NCBI RefSeq assembly: GCF_018617485.1
Contig: NZ_JACSKH010000003.1
Coordinates: 143,172-207,171 of the forward strand
Source: Exiguobacterium sp. s124
GTDB taxonomy: Bacteria > Bacillota > Bacilli > Exiguobacteriales > Exiguobacteriaceae
Direction of reading: 5' to 3'
Length of the DNA stretch: 64,000 bases
Under the pieces are notes generated by a model that did not search any database, had not been told where the DNA came from, and was given only the letters and a program-made list of their open reading frames with translations. This document shows positions 35,804 through 45,969 of this stretch, piece by piece. Positions within the stretch are counted from its first letter, which is position 1. Each line of letters begins with the position of its first letter. The position numbers were made by a program, and so were the translations under genes.

Positions 35804-35804
35804 A
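35788..35804 (+). promoter_or_regulatory. CtsR operator
   Basis: GGTCAAA-TAA-GGTCAAA is an exact tandem heptad repeat with a 3-base spacer, as in known CtsR operators of clp genes. It covers the -35 and spacer of the cbpA promoter, so CtsR should block initiation until heat or protein stress. No CIRCE repeat is seen here. Confidence 0.9.
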
Positions 35805-35827
35805 GATAATCCTTTCACTTTTTATAC

Positions 35828-35870
35828 GAAAAAAAGAAGAGGTTCGTTTCAAAAAACGAATCTCTTCTTG
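35828..35870 (-). terminator. Terminator of camS
   Basis: On the minus strand AAGAAGAGATTCGTT / AACGAACCTCTTCTT is followed by a T run. Confidence 0.85.
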
Positions 35871-35871
35871 A

Positions 35872-37044
35872 TTAGAAGTATACTTTTGGACTATCCATGC
35901 CATCCTCGAACACAATCGTCACTTCAGGGTCGCCACCGAGTGATGTTATGTTGATGCGGACTGGCACATTTCGGCTATATTCCCATCGGTTTTCAAGCAA
36001 GCCGACAACGTGTTGGGTGAATCCGACAAGTTCGGCACGACTATAGAATTGAATCGGGATATCGATTTCAAGTCGTGACAAATCGCCGTTCTGATAAAAG
36101 CCTTTCCCAATCATCCCGCTATAGTCTGGGAACAGGTCGGCAATGCGGTCACTGAAGAGCGTAAATTTCTGTGCATCCTCGCGTACGTCATTCGTTGCCG
36201 TCGCAGATGGGAAGTAGTAGTACTTCTCATCGATGGCTTTCCAGTCACCCGATGTGACCTCATCATCCGTTCCGACGAAAGCGGATTTGATATAGTTCCC
36301 CGGCGTCGGTGAACCTTGCGTCGACTTCATATAAAGCGCGACGTTTACATCCAAATCTTTAAAGTCTTCTCGCTTCCGCAATTGAGCGACGAGTTCGTTC
36401 GCCATCCGTTCCCCTTCTGCGATCACTTTTTTCTGATCAAGTTTCACCGTATAGGTCGGTCCGTAGTTCGGTGCCTGGAAGACATACTCACGGTTCAAAA
36501 TGAGTGCAAACGACACACCGCCAAGCTGATATCCGCTATCTTCTTTTATCATATAGTTCTGTTCCACGATCGAAGCCAAATATAGAGGTGACTTCTTGTT
36601 CGCATCGACGAACTTGTCGTCTTCGACGTCGGCCTTCCCGTCCGCATAAGCCGGGTTGAGCGGCGTCAATCCTTCGTTACTCCCGCCTTTACGTCCGAGT
36701 AAATTGGATACGTCTTCCGCGTTTAGAAGTTGCCCCTCTTGATAAGCGAATTTGTCTGGGTCAAACGCATCTGTCGAATGGCGCATGAGACCGAGTTCGA
36801 CTTCTTCAAGCTCTAACGACGAACTCACTTGACGCTGAGCAAGTCCTCGCGCTGCTGCGGCTTTGAAGGGAATGACCATTTGATAGTAGGAATCACGTGC
36901 TTCGATTGCTTGTGTGACGCCTTCTGCTGCTGTTTCTTCGCCGGTCGGTGTCGCTTCTTCTTCACCCATCGGGATTTTCATTGAACATCCGCTTAACAAA
37001 AGCGCAGAGGCGATTGTCGGGATGACGAGTTGTTTCCATTTCAT
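35872..37044 (-). CDS. camS: CamS-family lipoprotein (YerH-like)
   Basis: The 390-residue lipoprotein has signal peptide and lipobox LLLSGC (Cys20). The mature part contains SSSLELEEVELGLMRHST, PLYLASIVEQNYMIKE and the conserved region IDIPIQFYSRAELVGFTQHV near the C-terminus. In enterococci and staphylococci the lipoprotein signal peptide of CamS is the source of a sex pheromone peptide; the function of the protein itself is unknown. In Bacillus the homologue yerH follows ligA; here an LPXTG gene has come between. The start is ATG behind AAAGGAG. Confidence 0.9.
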   Translation of the reverse strand: MKWKQLVIPTIASALLLSGCSMKIPMGEEEATPTGEETAAEGVTQAIEARDSYYQMVIPFKAAAARGLAQRQVSSSLELEEVELGLMRHSTDAFDPDKFAYQEGQLLNAEDVSNLLGRKGGSNEGLTPLNPAYADGKADVEDDKFVDANKKSPLYLASIVEQNYMIKEDSGYQLGGVSFALILNREYVFQAPNYGPTYTVKLDQKKVIAEGERMANELVAQLRKREDFKDLDVNVALYMKSTQGSPTPGNYIKSAFVGTDDEVTSGDWKAIDEKYYYFPSATATNDVREDAQKFTLFSDRIADLFPDYSGMIGKGFYQNGDLSRLEIDIPIQFYSRAELVGFTQHVVGLLENRWEYSRNVPVRINITSLGGDPEVTIVFEDGMDSPKVYF

Positions 37045-37140
37045 CTATGTCTAGCTCCTTTGAACATCGTTTCCTATTTCACTTTGTCCATTATAACAAA
37101 ATCGTTCCACGAAAAAAGTATCGAAGCGGAATCAGAACAA

Positions 37141-37168
37141 ATCCCTTCTTGATCAAACAAGAAGGGAT
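37141..37168 (-). terminator. Probable terminator of the LPXTG gene
   Basis: ATCCCTTCTTG / CAAGAAGGGAT is a perfect stem. On the minus strand only a broken T run (TTTGTTC) follows. Confidence 0.6.
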
Positions 37169-37177
37169 ACACGATTA

Positions 37178-38650
37178 TTATTTTGTAGATGGGTGCTTAC
37201 GACGAATCATCAAAAGGAGTCCAGATGCAAACAAGAGGAGTCCAATCATCATATGCCACGTCTCGTTCGTCTCCCCGGTCATCGGGAGTACATCTTGCGA
37301 ATACGTGTCGACTTCATCGTCAGGCTTCACTGGAGGAGCCTCTCGCTCTTTTACAACCACTTTCACGACTGGTGGTTCCATCTTTGTTTCTTCTTTCTCA
37401 GGCACTTGCTTCGGTTCATCCTCTTTTACCGGAACGGGTTGTTTCACCGCAACCGGTACATCGACGGAACGGATCACGTTCACCCCTTCATTCACTTGGA
37501 GGGCAAACGTTGCCTGTTGTACTAATTCTGCCCCAGCTCGTATGTCATAGGACGGGAGCAGTGGGAGTTCAAATGAAATGGTGACCACTTCTTCCGGTCC
37601 GAACCCGTTTACGAATTCAGGGATGGCTTCGACTTGCTTCACGAATCGTTCATTCGCCATCTGTTGCTCCTCATACGTCAAGGCACCACTCGGCCAAGTG
37701 AGCATCACGTCAGACAAGAACAAGGTGACGTTAGAAGTGTTGGTCACTGTATAGGTGTATCGGATTGGTTCACCTGGCTGAACGGTCGCCATCTCACTCG
37801 TCCCTGTCACTGTAAAATCAGGTTGTTGCAAAAGGACGATTTGTTGACTTTCTGCTGTGACGATGCGGTCGTATTCATCCACTCCTGTCACGCGAAACAG
37901 ACTACCGATCTCAGGATGCGTGCTGAATGAATAGTCAGACGGAACAGATAAGACAGCTGTCACCTCGACTCGTTCATCGGGTAAGAGACCATCTTCTCCT
38001 ATCGATTCATACAAGCGATCAAACACATGTTGATTCAACAATTCGATGGCAAGACGGTCAACGTCCCCGCTCACATACTCGTGGGAGAAGTTCGTCACCG
38101 TTAACGGTGCGTCTCCTGTATTCTCTACGATGAACGTATACGACAGTTCACCTCCGACAACGGCTTTGTCGACCCCGGCAATGTTCTGCGCTTCGAGCGC
38201 GAGCGCCGGTAAGATTGGCTCGATTGCAGGCTCTTCGATAACCGGTTCTACTTCAGTTGGTGGTGTCACCTCTTCCGGTTGATTTGGTTCTGTGACAACA
38301 GGTGGTTCTTCCACTTCGACAGGATACGCTTCCGTGATGGAGTTCGGGATGAACGTATATGGAACGCCTTCAGCGTTGTAAAGTGTCACCAAATCAATCA
38401 ACGAATCATCGACTGTTTCCGCATCGATCATAAATCGCCAAACATTGGCTGATTCACGAACTCCATAATACGTGACGTCTTCGTATACAAGACTTGATTC
38501 ATATAATGTCTCGACTTCCTCGTCTGTCAAATCCACTTGAATATATCGGAATGTGGTCGTGTCTGCATGTGCGACGTGGTAGGGGATCAGTGTTGAAAAG
38601 AGCATGAGGATGGTGAATATAGCAACGAAACGTTGGATGTTATGTGTCAT
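37178..38650 (-). CDS. LPXTG-anchored surface protein, unknown ligand
   Basis: The 490-residue secreted protein starts at ATG (38650) behind GAGGAGGG. It has a signal peptide ending HVAHA, an N-terminal domain (about 28-110), a Pro/Glu/Val-rich spacer (about 115-155), two DUF11-like beta regions with ENTGDAPLTVTNF and TNTSNVTLFLSD, a Lys/Glu/Pro-rich stalk, and the sorting signal LPMTG followed by a hydrophobic helix and RRKHPSTK. Sortase should link it to the wall. No family function is recognised. It lies between ligA and camS, where Bacillus has no such gene. Confidence 0.8.
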   Translation of the reverse strand: MTHNIQRFVAIFTILMLFSTLIPYHVAHADTTTFRYIQVDLTDEEVETLYESSLVYEDVTYYGVRESANVWRFMIDAETVDDSLIDLVTLYNAEGVPYTFIPNSITEAYPVEVEEPPVVTEPNQPEEVTPPTEVEPVIEEPAIEPILPALALEAQNIAGVDKAVVGGELSYTFIVENTGDAPLTVTNFSHEYVSGDVDRLAIELLNQHVFDRLYESIGEDGLLPDERVEVTAVLSVPSDYSFSTHPEIGSLFRVTGVDEYDRIVTAESQQIVLLQQPDFTVTGTSEMATVQPGEPIRYTYTVTNTSNVTLFLSDVMLTWPSGALTYEEQQMANERFVKQVEAIPEFVNGFGPEEVVTISFELPLLPSYDIRAGAELVQQATFALQVNEGVNVIRSVDVPVAVKQPVPVKEDEPKQVPEKEETKMEPPVVKVVVKEREAPPVKPDDEVDTYSQDVLPMTGETNETWHMMIGLLLFASGLLLMIRRKHPSTK

Positions 38651-38871
38651 GGTGTCGGTCCCTCCTCTAAGGTGAAAAATGAGCGCGCACATCGATGTTT
38701 GCCCGATGACGGATTTCACCACGTAGAGGAATGAGGGGATGTGTGTGTGAAAGTCATGGTGTCAAAGGGTTCTCCCGCAAAAATATATTAGCATTTTGAT
38801 TTAGTTAATCTATACCCTTCGAACGTTTGTGCGAACCTGTTCAATCTCATAATTTTTTACAATACGACACG
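38651..38871. other. Gene-free stretch between ligA and the LPXTG gene
   Basis: This AT-rich region must hold the promoter of the LPXTG gene. I see GGGTAT on the minus strand (38817-38812), which could be a sigma-B type -10, but no convincing -35. I see no ORF with a ribosome binding site and no RNA motif that I recognise. Confidence 0.4.
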
Positions 38872-38903
38872 ACAAAAAAAGACGTTCGCCGTAGCGAAAC
38901 GTC

Positions 38904-38904
<1 letters not shown>
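38872..38904 (-). terminator. Terminator of the pcrB-pcrA-ligA operon
   Basis: On the minus strand AGACGTTTCGC / GCGAACGTCT is followed by seven T. It overlaps the ligA stop codon. Confidence 0.85.
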
Positions 38905-40907
<2,003 letters not shown>

Positions 40908-43124
40908 TCATGCTTTTTCGATTGGGGCAAATTTAGCCAATAGACGCTTGATGCCGACTTCTGGGAATGCGATGTCGACTTCGAGTTGGTCGCCTTCTCC
41001 ACGCGTTTGGACGACTGTCCCTTGTCCCCACTTTTTATGATTCGCTTTGTCACCAACGTTCCAGCCGACCGTTTCGGCGCCTGAAGATTGAGCGAGCTTC
41101 GGCTTCGGTTTTGAGCTAAAGCCGTTCACCGGCAACTTCCCTGGTGATTCAACCGGGTTCCACGGCATCGGCTTTCTCGCCTTACCGGACCGTTCTAACA
41201 AGGTTTCCGGCAATTCATGTAAGAACCTTGATTCCGGGTTGTTTTGGAAGCGACCGTATAACATCCGCGACTGCGCACGTGTCAAATACAGACGCTTCTC
41301 TGCCCGCGTGATCCCCACGTATGCGAGGCGACGTTCTTCTTCCATCTCCTCCTCATCGTTTAACGCACGACTATGTGGGAAGAGACCTTCCTCCATCCCA
41401 ATCAAGAAGACGACCGGGAACTCAAGTCCTTTCGCCGAGTGTAAGGTCATCAACGTAACTTGATGCGACTCGTCGACTTCATCAAGCGAATCGAGGTCGG
41501 ACACGAGCGTCAAATCAGTGAGGAAGGCGACGAGTGACTGTTCATCGCTTTCTTTTTCAAAGTTTTGAGCGACCGACAGGAACTCTTGTAAGTTCTCAAG
41601 TCGACTCTCTGCTTCGAGCGTCTTCTCAATCTTGAGCATCTCTTCATAACCTGTCTTCTTCAATACTTCTTCGACGAGCTCTGAAATCGAGAGATAGTCT
41701 GCCATTTGTCGTAAGTCCATCATCATCTGACGGAAATCTGCGAGCTTCGTCGCCGTACGCGGGGCAATCCCTGAGAGTTCAATGTCACGAATCGCATCCA
41801 TGAGTGAGACACCCTGCATATCCGCAAAGTCTCCTAGTTTGTCGATTGTTGCGGCTCCGATGCCTCGTTTCGGTTCATTGACGACTCGAGCGAATGAGAT
41901 GTCCTCGTCCGGGTTGGCGATCAAGCGCAAGTACGCCAAGACGTCCTTGATTTCTTTTCGCTCATAGAACTTCGTCCCGCCGACCATTTTATACGGGATG
42001 TTCGATTTGAGGAGCATCTCCTCAAGACCACGTGACTGGGCGTTCGTCCGATAAAGGACCGCCATCTGACCGTAGTCCATCCCTTCCATCTTCAGTTCCT
42101 TCATCTGATTCATGATGAAGAACGCCTCGTCGCGGTCATCGGAGGCGACGTGGAGTAAGAGTTTCTCTCCTTCATCGTTCTCAGTCCACAAGTTTTTATC
42201 TTTACGGGAAGCGTTGTTCTGAATCACGCCGTTCGCCGCTTCCAAAATTCGCTTCGTCGAACGATAGTTCTGTTCGAGCAAGATGACGTGAGCGCTCGGA
42301 TAGTCTTTCTCGAACGTCAAGATGTTAGCGATATCGGCACCGCGCCAACGATAAATCGACTGATCCGAGTCCCCGACGACACATAAGTTCTCGTGTGCTT
42401 GTGCGAGAAGTTTGACGAGCGTGTACTGTGCCCGGTTCGTGTCTTGATACTCATCGACGTGAATGTATTTGAATTTCTTTTGATAAAACGCTAAGACGTC
42501 CGGCGCCTCTTGGAATAAATGGATTGTCTTCATGATCAAGTCATCGAAGTCGAGTACGTTGTTCTGTTTCAACTTTTTCTCATACGCCGTGTAGACGTCA
42601 GAGATGATTCGTTCATATGGATTGTTGCCGACAAGAGCCGCTGCGTCCTTTGCCGTGCGCAACTCGTTCTTATGATTTGAAATCATCCCGAGAAGTGTAC
42701 GCGGTTCATACTTTTTCGGGTCGAGGTTCAATTCTTTCAACACTTGTTTGATTGCCGTCAATTGGTCCGAGGCGTCTAAAATCGAAAAGTTTCGGTCATA
42801 TCGAATGCGATCGATATCGCGTCGTAAAATACGGACACACATCGAGTGGAATGTGGAAATCCAAATGTCTTCGGCGACTCCACCGACGAGGCGCGCAATC
42901 CGGTCTTTCATCTCGCGTGCTGCCTTGTTCGTGAACGTGATCGCTAAAATGTTCCACGGTGCCACTTGCTTTGCCGCCATCAAATAGGCGACACGATGTG
43001 TCAAGACACGGGTTTTACCAGACCCCGCACCCGCCATGATCAACAGAGGACCATCCGTGTGCTTGACCGCTTCCGCTTGTTCTGGGTTCATGCCTTTGAC
43101 TAATTCTTCGCTAAGATTATACAT
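40908..43124 (-). CDS. pcrA: ATP-dependent DNA helicase PcrA
   Basis: The 738-residue UvrD/Rep-family 3'-5' helicase has Walker [12 protein letters not shown] (about 33-43), [55 protein letters not shown] and [10 protein letters not shown]. The C-terminus is a Tudor-like domain ([15 protein letters not shown]) that in PcrA contacts RNA polymerase. The middle gene of pcrB-pcrA-ligA, in the same order as in Bacillus. Confidence 0.97.
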   Translation of the reverse strand: MYNLSEELVKGMNPEQAEAVKHTDGPLLIMAGAGSGKTRVLTHRVAYLMAAKQVAPWNILAITFTNKAAREMKDRIARLVGGVAEDIWISTFHSMCVRILRRDIDRIRYDRNFSILDASDQLTAIKQVLKELNLDPKKYEPRTLLGMISNHKNELRTAKDAAALVGNNPYERIISDVYTAYEKKLKQNNVLDFDDLIMKTIHLFQEAPDVLAFYQKKFKYIHVDEYQDTNRAQYTLVKLLAQAHENLCVVGDSDQSIYRWRGADIANILTFEKDYPSAHVILLEQNYRSTKRILEAANGVIQNNASRKDKNLWTENDEGEKLLLHVASDDRDEAFFIMNQMKELKMEGMDYGQMAVLYRTNAQSRGLEEMLLKSNIPYKMVGGTKFYERKEIKDVLAYLRLIANPDEDISFARVVNEPKRGIGAATIDKLGDFADMQGVSLMDAIRDIELSGIAPRTATKLADFRQMMMDLRQMADYLSISELVEEVLKKTGYEEMLKIEKTLEAESRLENLQEFLSVAQNFEKESDEQSLVAFLTDLTLVSDLDSLDEVDESHQVTLMTLHSAKGLEFPVVFLIGMEEGLFPHSRALNDEEEMEEERRLAYVGITRAEKRLYLTRAQSRMLYGRFQNNPESRFLHELPETLLERSGKARKPMPWNPVESPGKLPVNGFSSKPKPKLAQSSGAETVGWNVGDKANHKKWGQGTVVQTRGEGDQLEVDIAFPEVGIKRLLAKFAPIEKA

Positions 43125-43162
43125 AATCGTTTCCTTCCTTGTTCCAAACGTTTGTTCTTATT

Positions 43163-43843
43163 TTATCGGAGTGCTTGCACAGTCGCAAGTGCTCCCGCTA
43201 AGTCTTCATAAATGATATTGCCGACGACAATCGTATCGGCGTACGCCCCCATCAACTGAGCCGATTCCGCCCCATCGATGCCACCTCCGTAAAAAAGGTG
43301 CGCCTGTGGTAACGACAATCGAATTTCTTTCACGACGTCGACATCGCCGAGTCGTCCGCTGTATTCGATATAGAGTGACGGGAGTCGGAACAAATGATGT
43401 CCGACTTCGGCATATGCCACGGCTTCTTCTAGCGACAAGTCGCATCTTGATTCCGTCACGTGCGCCACTTTCGCGTCTGGATTCAAGACGAGATAGCCTT
43501 GTGCCGTGACATGACGTGAATCAAAGAAATGACCGTAGCGCTCAAATGCACGCGCATGGTGTCCGACAATCCATTCCGGCGTTCCGGCGTTAAGCACGGT
43601 CGGTACAAAGTAGTGATCGAAGCCATCGATGACCTGGCTCGGTTGACTGATTTCAAGGGCGACCGGTAATCCGGCATCCCGGACTCTCGCAAAAAGTGCG
43701 AATGTATTCTCCGCATTGACCCCGTCCGTCCCACCAATCAAAAAAGCGTCGGTGCCCGAGTGAATGAGCGCATGGAGCGCCTCCTCGTCGAGATGCTTAT
43801 TCGGATCTAATTTAAACACATGTCGCCATGACTGAAATTTCAA
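43163..43843 (-). CDS. pcrB: Heptaprenylglyceryl phosphate synthase
   Basis: The 226-residue TIM-barrel prenyltransferase joins glycerol-1-phosphate to heptaprenyl diphosphate, as shown for Bacillus PcrB. HVFKLDPNK at the N-terminus, FLIGGTDGV, YLEYSG and FYGGGI are the family motifs. I choose a TTG start at 43843 because GGGAGG lies 7 bases upstream and the resulting length matches the Bacillus protein (about 228). An ATG 15 bases further up with GAAGG is possible. It heads pcrB-pcrA-ligA. Confidence 0.93.
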   Translation of the reverse strand: MKFQSWRHVFKLDPNKHLDEEALHALIHSGTDAFLIGGTDGVNAENTFALFARVRDAGLPVALEISQPSQVIDGFDHYFVPTVLNAGTPEWIVGHHARAFERYGHFFDSRHVTAQGYLVLNPDAKVAHVTESRCDLSLEEAVAYAEVGHHLFRLPSLYIEYSGRLGDVDVVKEIRLSLPQAHLFYGGGIDGAESAQLMGAYADTIVVGNIIYEDLAGALATVQALR

Positions 43844-43907
43844 CTTGTTCCCTCCCATCGAATCCTTCTCTAGTGTATCGATTTTTTGCATCGCGTGCAT
43901 CTCTCCA

Positions 43908-43934
43908 TTAAAAAAAGACTTGCCGAAGCAAGTC
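43908..43934 (-). terminator. Terminator after the 77-residue membrane gene
   Basis: On the minus strand GACTTGC / GCAAGTC with loop TTCG is followed by seven T. It separates the yerA-yerC-Ktr group from pcrB. Confidence 0.85.
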
Positions 43935-44166
43935 ACGAGCGTGCCGTACGATTCCGTTCCCGATCCGTTAACCATTTCGCAACTAGCAATGCGAATAGTG
44001 CATATACCGGGACAAACCAGAGCGGATTCGCTAAAAAGAATCCGAGCACTGGAATATCGAGTAATGGTGAGTCTGGCGAACAGAGCGCCGTTCCATTGAC
44101 GACCGCGATGAACGGAAGGACCGGAACGATAAAAACATATCCAAAGTTAATCCAAAATGCTTTCAT
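43933..44166 (-). CDS. Small two-helix membrane protein, unknown
   Basis: The 77-residue protein starts at ATG behind AAGGAG. Helices are likely at about 8-26 and 44-64, and the tail is basic (DRERNRTARS). It lies 12 bases after the potassium transporter gene on the same strand and just before a terminator, so it is the last gene of that transcript. A role as accessory to the transporter is only a guess from position. Confidence 0.65.
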   Translation of the reverse strand: MKAFWINFGYVFIVPVLPFIAVVNGTALCSPDSPLLDIPVLGFFLANPLWFVPVYALFALLVAKWLTDRERNRTARS

Positions 44167-44178
44167 ATGACGATCTCC

Positions 44179-45561
44179 TTATCCTAAGATGATTGATTCT
44201 TTCGGATAGTTATACATCCGCTTCGGTTGTCTCCGTTGCAAGATGAGAATAAAGGCAATGACCCCGATTCGACCGATGAACATGAGAATCGTCAGCACCC
44301 ATTTTCCGACGTTACTGAATTCAGAAGAGAGGCCAACAGAGAGTCCTGTCGTCCCGAACGCGGAACATGCCTCAAATAAGATTCGTGTCAATGAGGCATC
44401 TTCGAAATAAGCCATGACCATGACGCCAGATAATAAGACGGCAAGCGACACCGTAATGATGACGAATGCTTTCCAAATATCCTCTAGAACAATCTCACGA
44501 CCAAAAATTTTAATCGACGAGTCACCACGAATAAACGCGACGACACCGAGAACGGCCACGGCAAACGTTGTCGTCCGAATCCCCCCACCGACAGACGATG
44601 GGGAAGCTCCGATAAACATGAGGATCGATAAGAGCAACATGCTCGCTTCTGAGAACAAGTTGACATCGACCGTCGATAATCCACCGTTACGTGTCGTCAC
44701 GGACTGGAATAATGAATCCGAGAGAGATAGCCAAAGTGGCAAGTCTTTAAATGCATTGTTGTACTCAAAAATGAACAAGCCGACCGTTCCGACAGCAATT
44801 AAAATAAAGAATGTCGAGACCGTCAATTTCGTGAACAAAGAGAATCGACTCGGGAACGTATGACGTTTCCGCGTGATGCGACTCACCAAATAGGTCCGAA
44901 TCTCTACAAGAACGGGGAATCCGATGGCACCACCGGTCATGAGCGCAATCTGCGTGAAGATGACAAATGGGTCTTCACGGAATGGCGCGAGCGAGCTACC
45001 GGTAATATCAAAACCGGCGTTCGTCGTCGCACTGACCGACCCAAATAACCCTTGCAAGAAGGCTTCCCCGGCGGTATCGAAATAATTTAAGTAATGGACA
45101 CCGAGTAAGACGGCACCAACCGCCTCGATTGCGATAACGGTAATCACGATTTCCGTGATGTATTTGACAATCCCCGACATCGATGTCTGGTTTTGGTCAC
45201 GTAAAATCAGTTGTCGTTCCCGAAATCCAATCCGTTTCCCGAGCAAAATCCACATGATGACATGCAAACTGATCAACCCGACCCCGCTCACCTGAACGAT
45301 GAACAAGATAATAAATAAACCAAACGTCGAAAACGTATCGGTGACCACGATCGGCGTGAGTCCGGTGACACTGACACAACTCACCGCAAAGAAGACGAGG
45401 TCCGTAAACGTAATCGTCACACCTGGTTTATGGGCGATCGGTAAGGCGAGGAGCAACACGGATAAAACGGCTGCCGCGCTATAGATTAACACGAGTGTTT
45501 GGACTGGTGTTAAATTTCGAAAGAACAATTGTAAGTTCCGCTTCATGAATTTTTGTTGCAT
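44179..45561 (-). CDS. Trk/Ktr-type potassium channel subunit (KtrB/KtrD-like)
   Basis: The 460-residue membrane protein is built of four M1-P-M2 repeats. The selectivity filter loops are visible in order: SVTGLTP, TTNAGFD, TTRNGGLS and GTTGLSVG. It would take up K+ with Na+ dependence together with a cytoplasmic KtrA/KtrC ring; no such gene is nearby. The start is ATG at 45561 behind GGGGAGGGG. It lies 35 bases after yerC in the same transcript. It is not present at this place in Bacillus, as I recall that locus. Confidence 0.9.
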   Translation of the reverse strand: MQQKFMKRNLQLFFRNLTPVQTLVLIYSAAAVLSVLLLALPIAHKPGVTITFTDLVFFAVSCVSVTGLTPIVVTDTFSTFGLFIILFIVQVSGVGLISLHVIMWILLGKRIGFRERQLILRDQNQTSMSGIVKYITEIVITVIAIEAVGAVLLGVHYLNYFDTAGEAFLQGLFGSVSATTNAGFDITGSSLAPFREDPFVIFTQIALMTGGAIGFPVLVEIRTYLVSRITRKRHTFPSRFSLFTKLTVSTFFILIAVGTVGLFIFEYNNAFKDLPLWLSLSDSLFQSVTTRNGGLSTVDVNLFSEASMLLLSILMFIGASPSSVGGGIRTTTFAVAVLGVVAFIRGDSSIKIFGREIVLEDIWKAFVIITVSLAVLLSGVMVMAYFEDASLTRILFEACSAFGTTGLSVGLSSEFSNVGKWVLTILMFIGRIGVIAFILILQRRQPKRMYNYPKESIILG

Positions 45562-45596
45562 CTCGCCCCTCCCCTCCATCAAAAACAAGATGACTC

Positions 45597-45902
45597 TTAC
45601 GAGTCACCTTTTGTTTGTTGTAGACGTTCAAGAGCGAGATCGTATCCGCCTGTCCCATAGTTCAAGCAACGTTTCACACGAGAAATCGTAGCCGTTGAGG
45701 CACCCGTTGCGTCCTCAATCTTATGATACGTATTGCCTTCACGTATTTGACGCGCCACTTCTAGTCGTTGCGCAAGTGCCTGAATTTCATTGACAGTCGC
45801 TAAATCTTCAAATAATTGATAACAGTCTTCGAGCGTATCGAGCTTCAAAATTGCCTCAAACAATTGATCAAGCTCTCGACCTCGTAATTTATCGAGTTGC
45901 AT
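45597..45902 (-). CDS. yerC: YerC/YecD-family TrpR-like DNA-binding protein
   Basis: The 101-residue helical protein of the TrpR-related YerC/YecD family has LFEDLATVNEIQALAQRLEVARQ and the helix-turn-helix YHKIEDATGASTATISRVKRCL (each quoted in part). It probably acts as a dimeric transcription factor; its targets are unknown. The ATG at 45902 is chosen over an upstream TTG, with AGAGGA in front. Its conserved place next to yerA and the pcrB group matches Bacillus. Confidence 0.88.
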   Translation of the reverse strand: MQLDKLRGRELDQLFEAILKLDTLEDCYQLFEDLATVNEIQALAQRLEVARQIREGNTYHKIEDATGASTATISRVKRCLNYGTGGYDLALERLQQTKGDS

Positions 45903-45936
45903 CCGCAAGCATCCTCTCTACTCATACTTCTTTATC

Positions 45937-45965
45937 ATTCTAAAGCAGGGGCGGCTCGGACTCAA
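45937..45965 (-). promoter_or_regulatory. Promoter of yerC
   Basis: The minus-strand -35 TTGAGT (45965-45960) and -10 TAGAAT (45942-45937) are 17 bases apart, partly inside the gap after yerA. It would let yerC, the K+ transporter and the small membrane gene be expressed without yerA. Confidence 0.5.
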
Positions 45966-45969
45966 CTAT

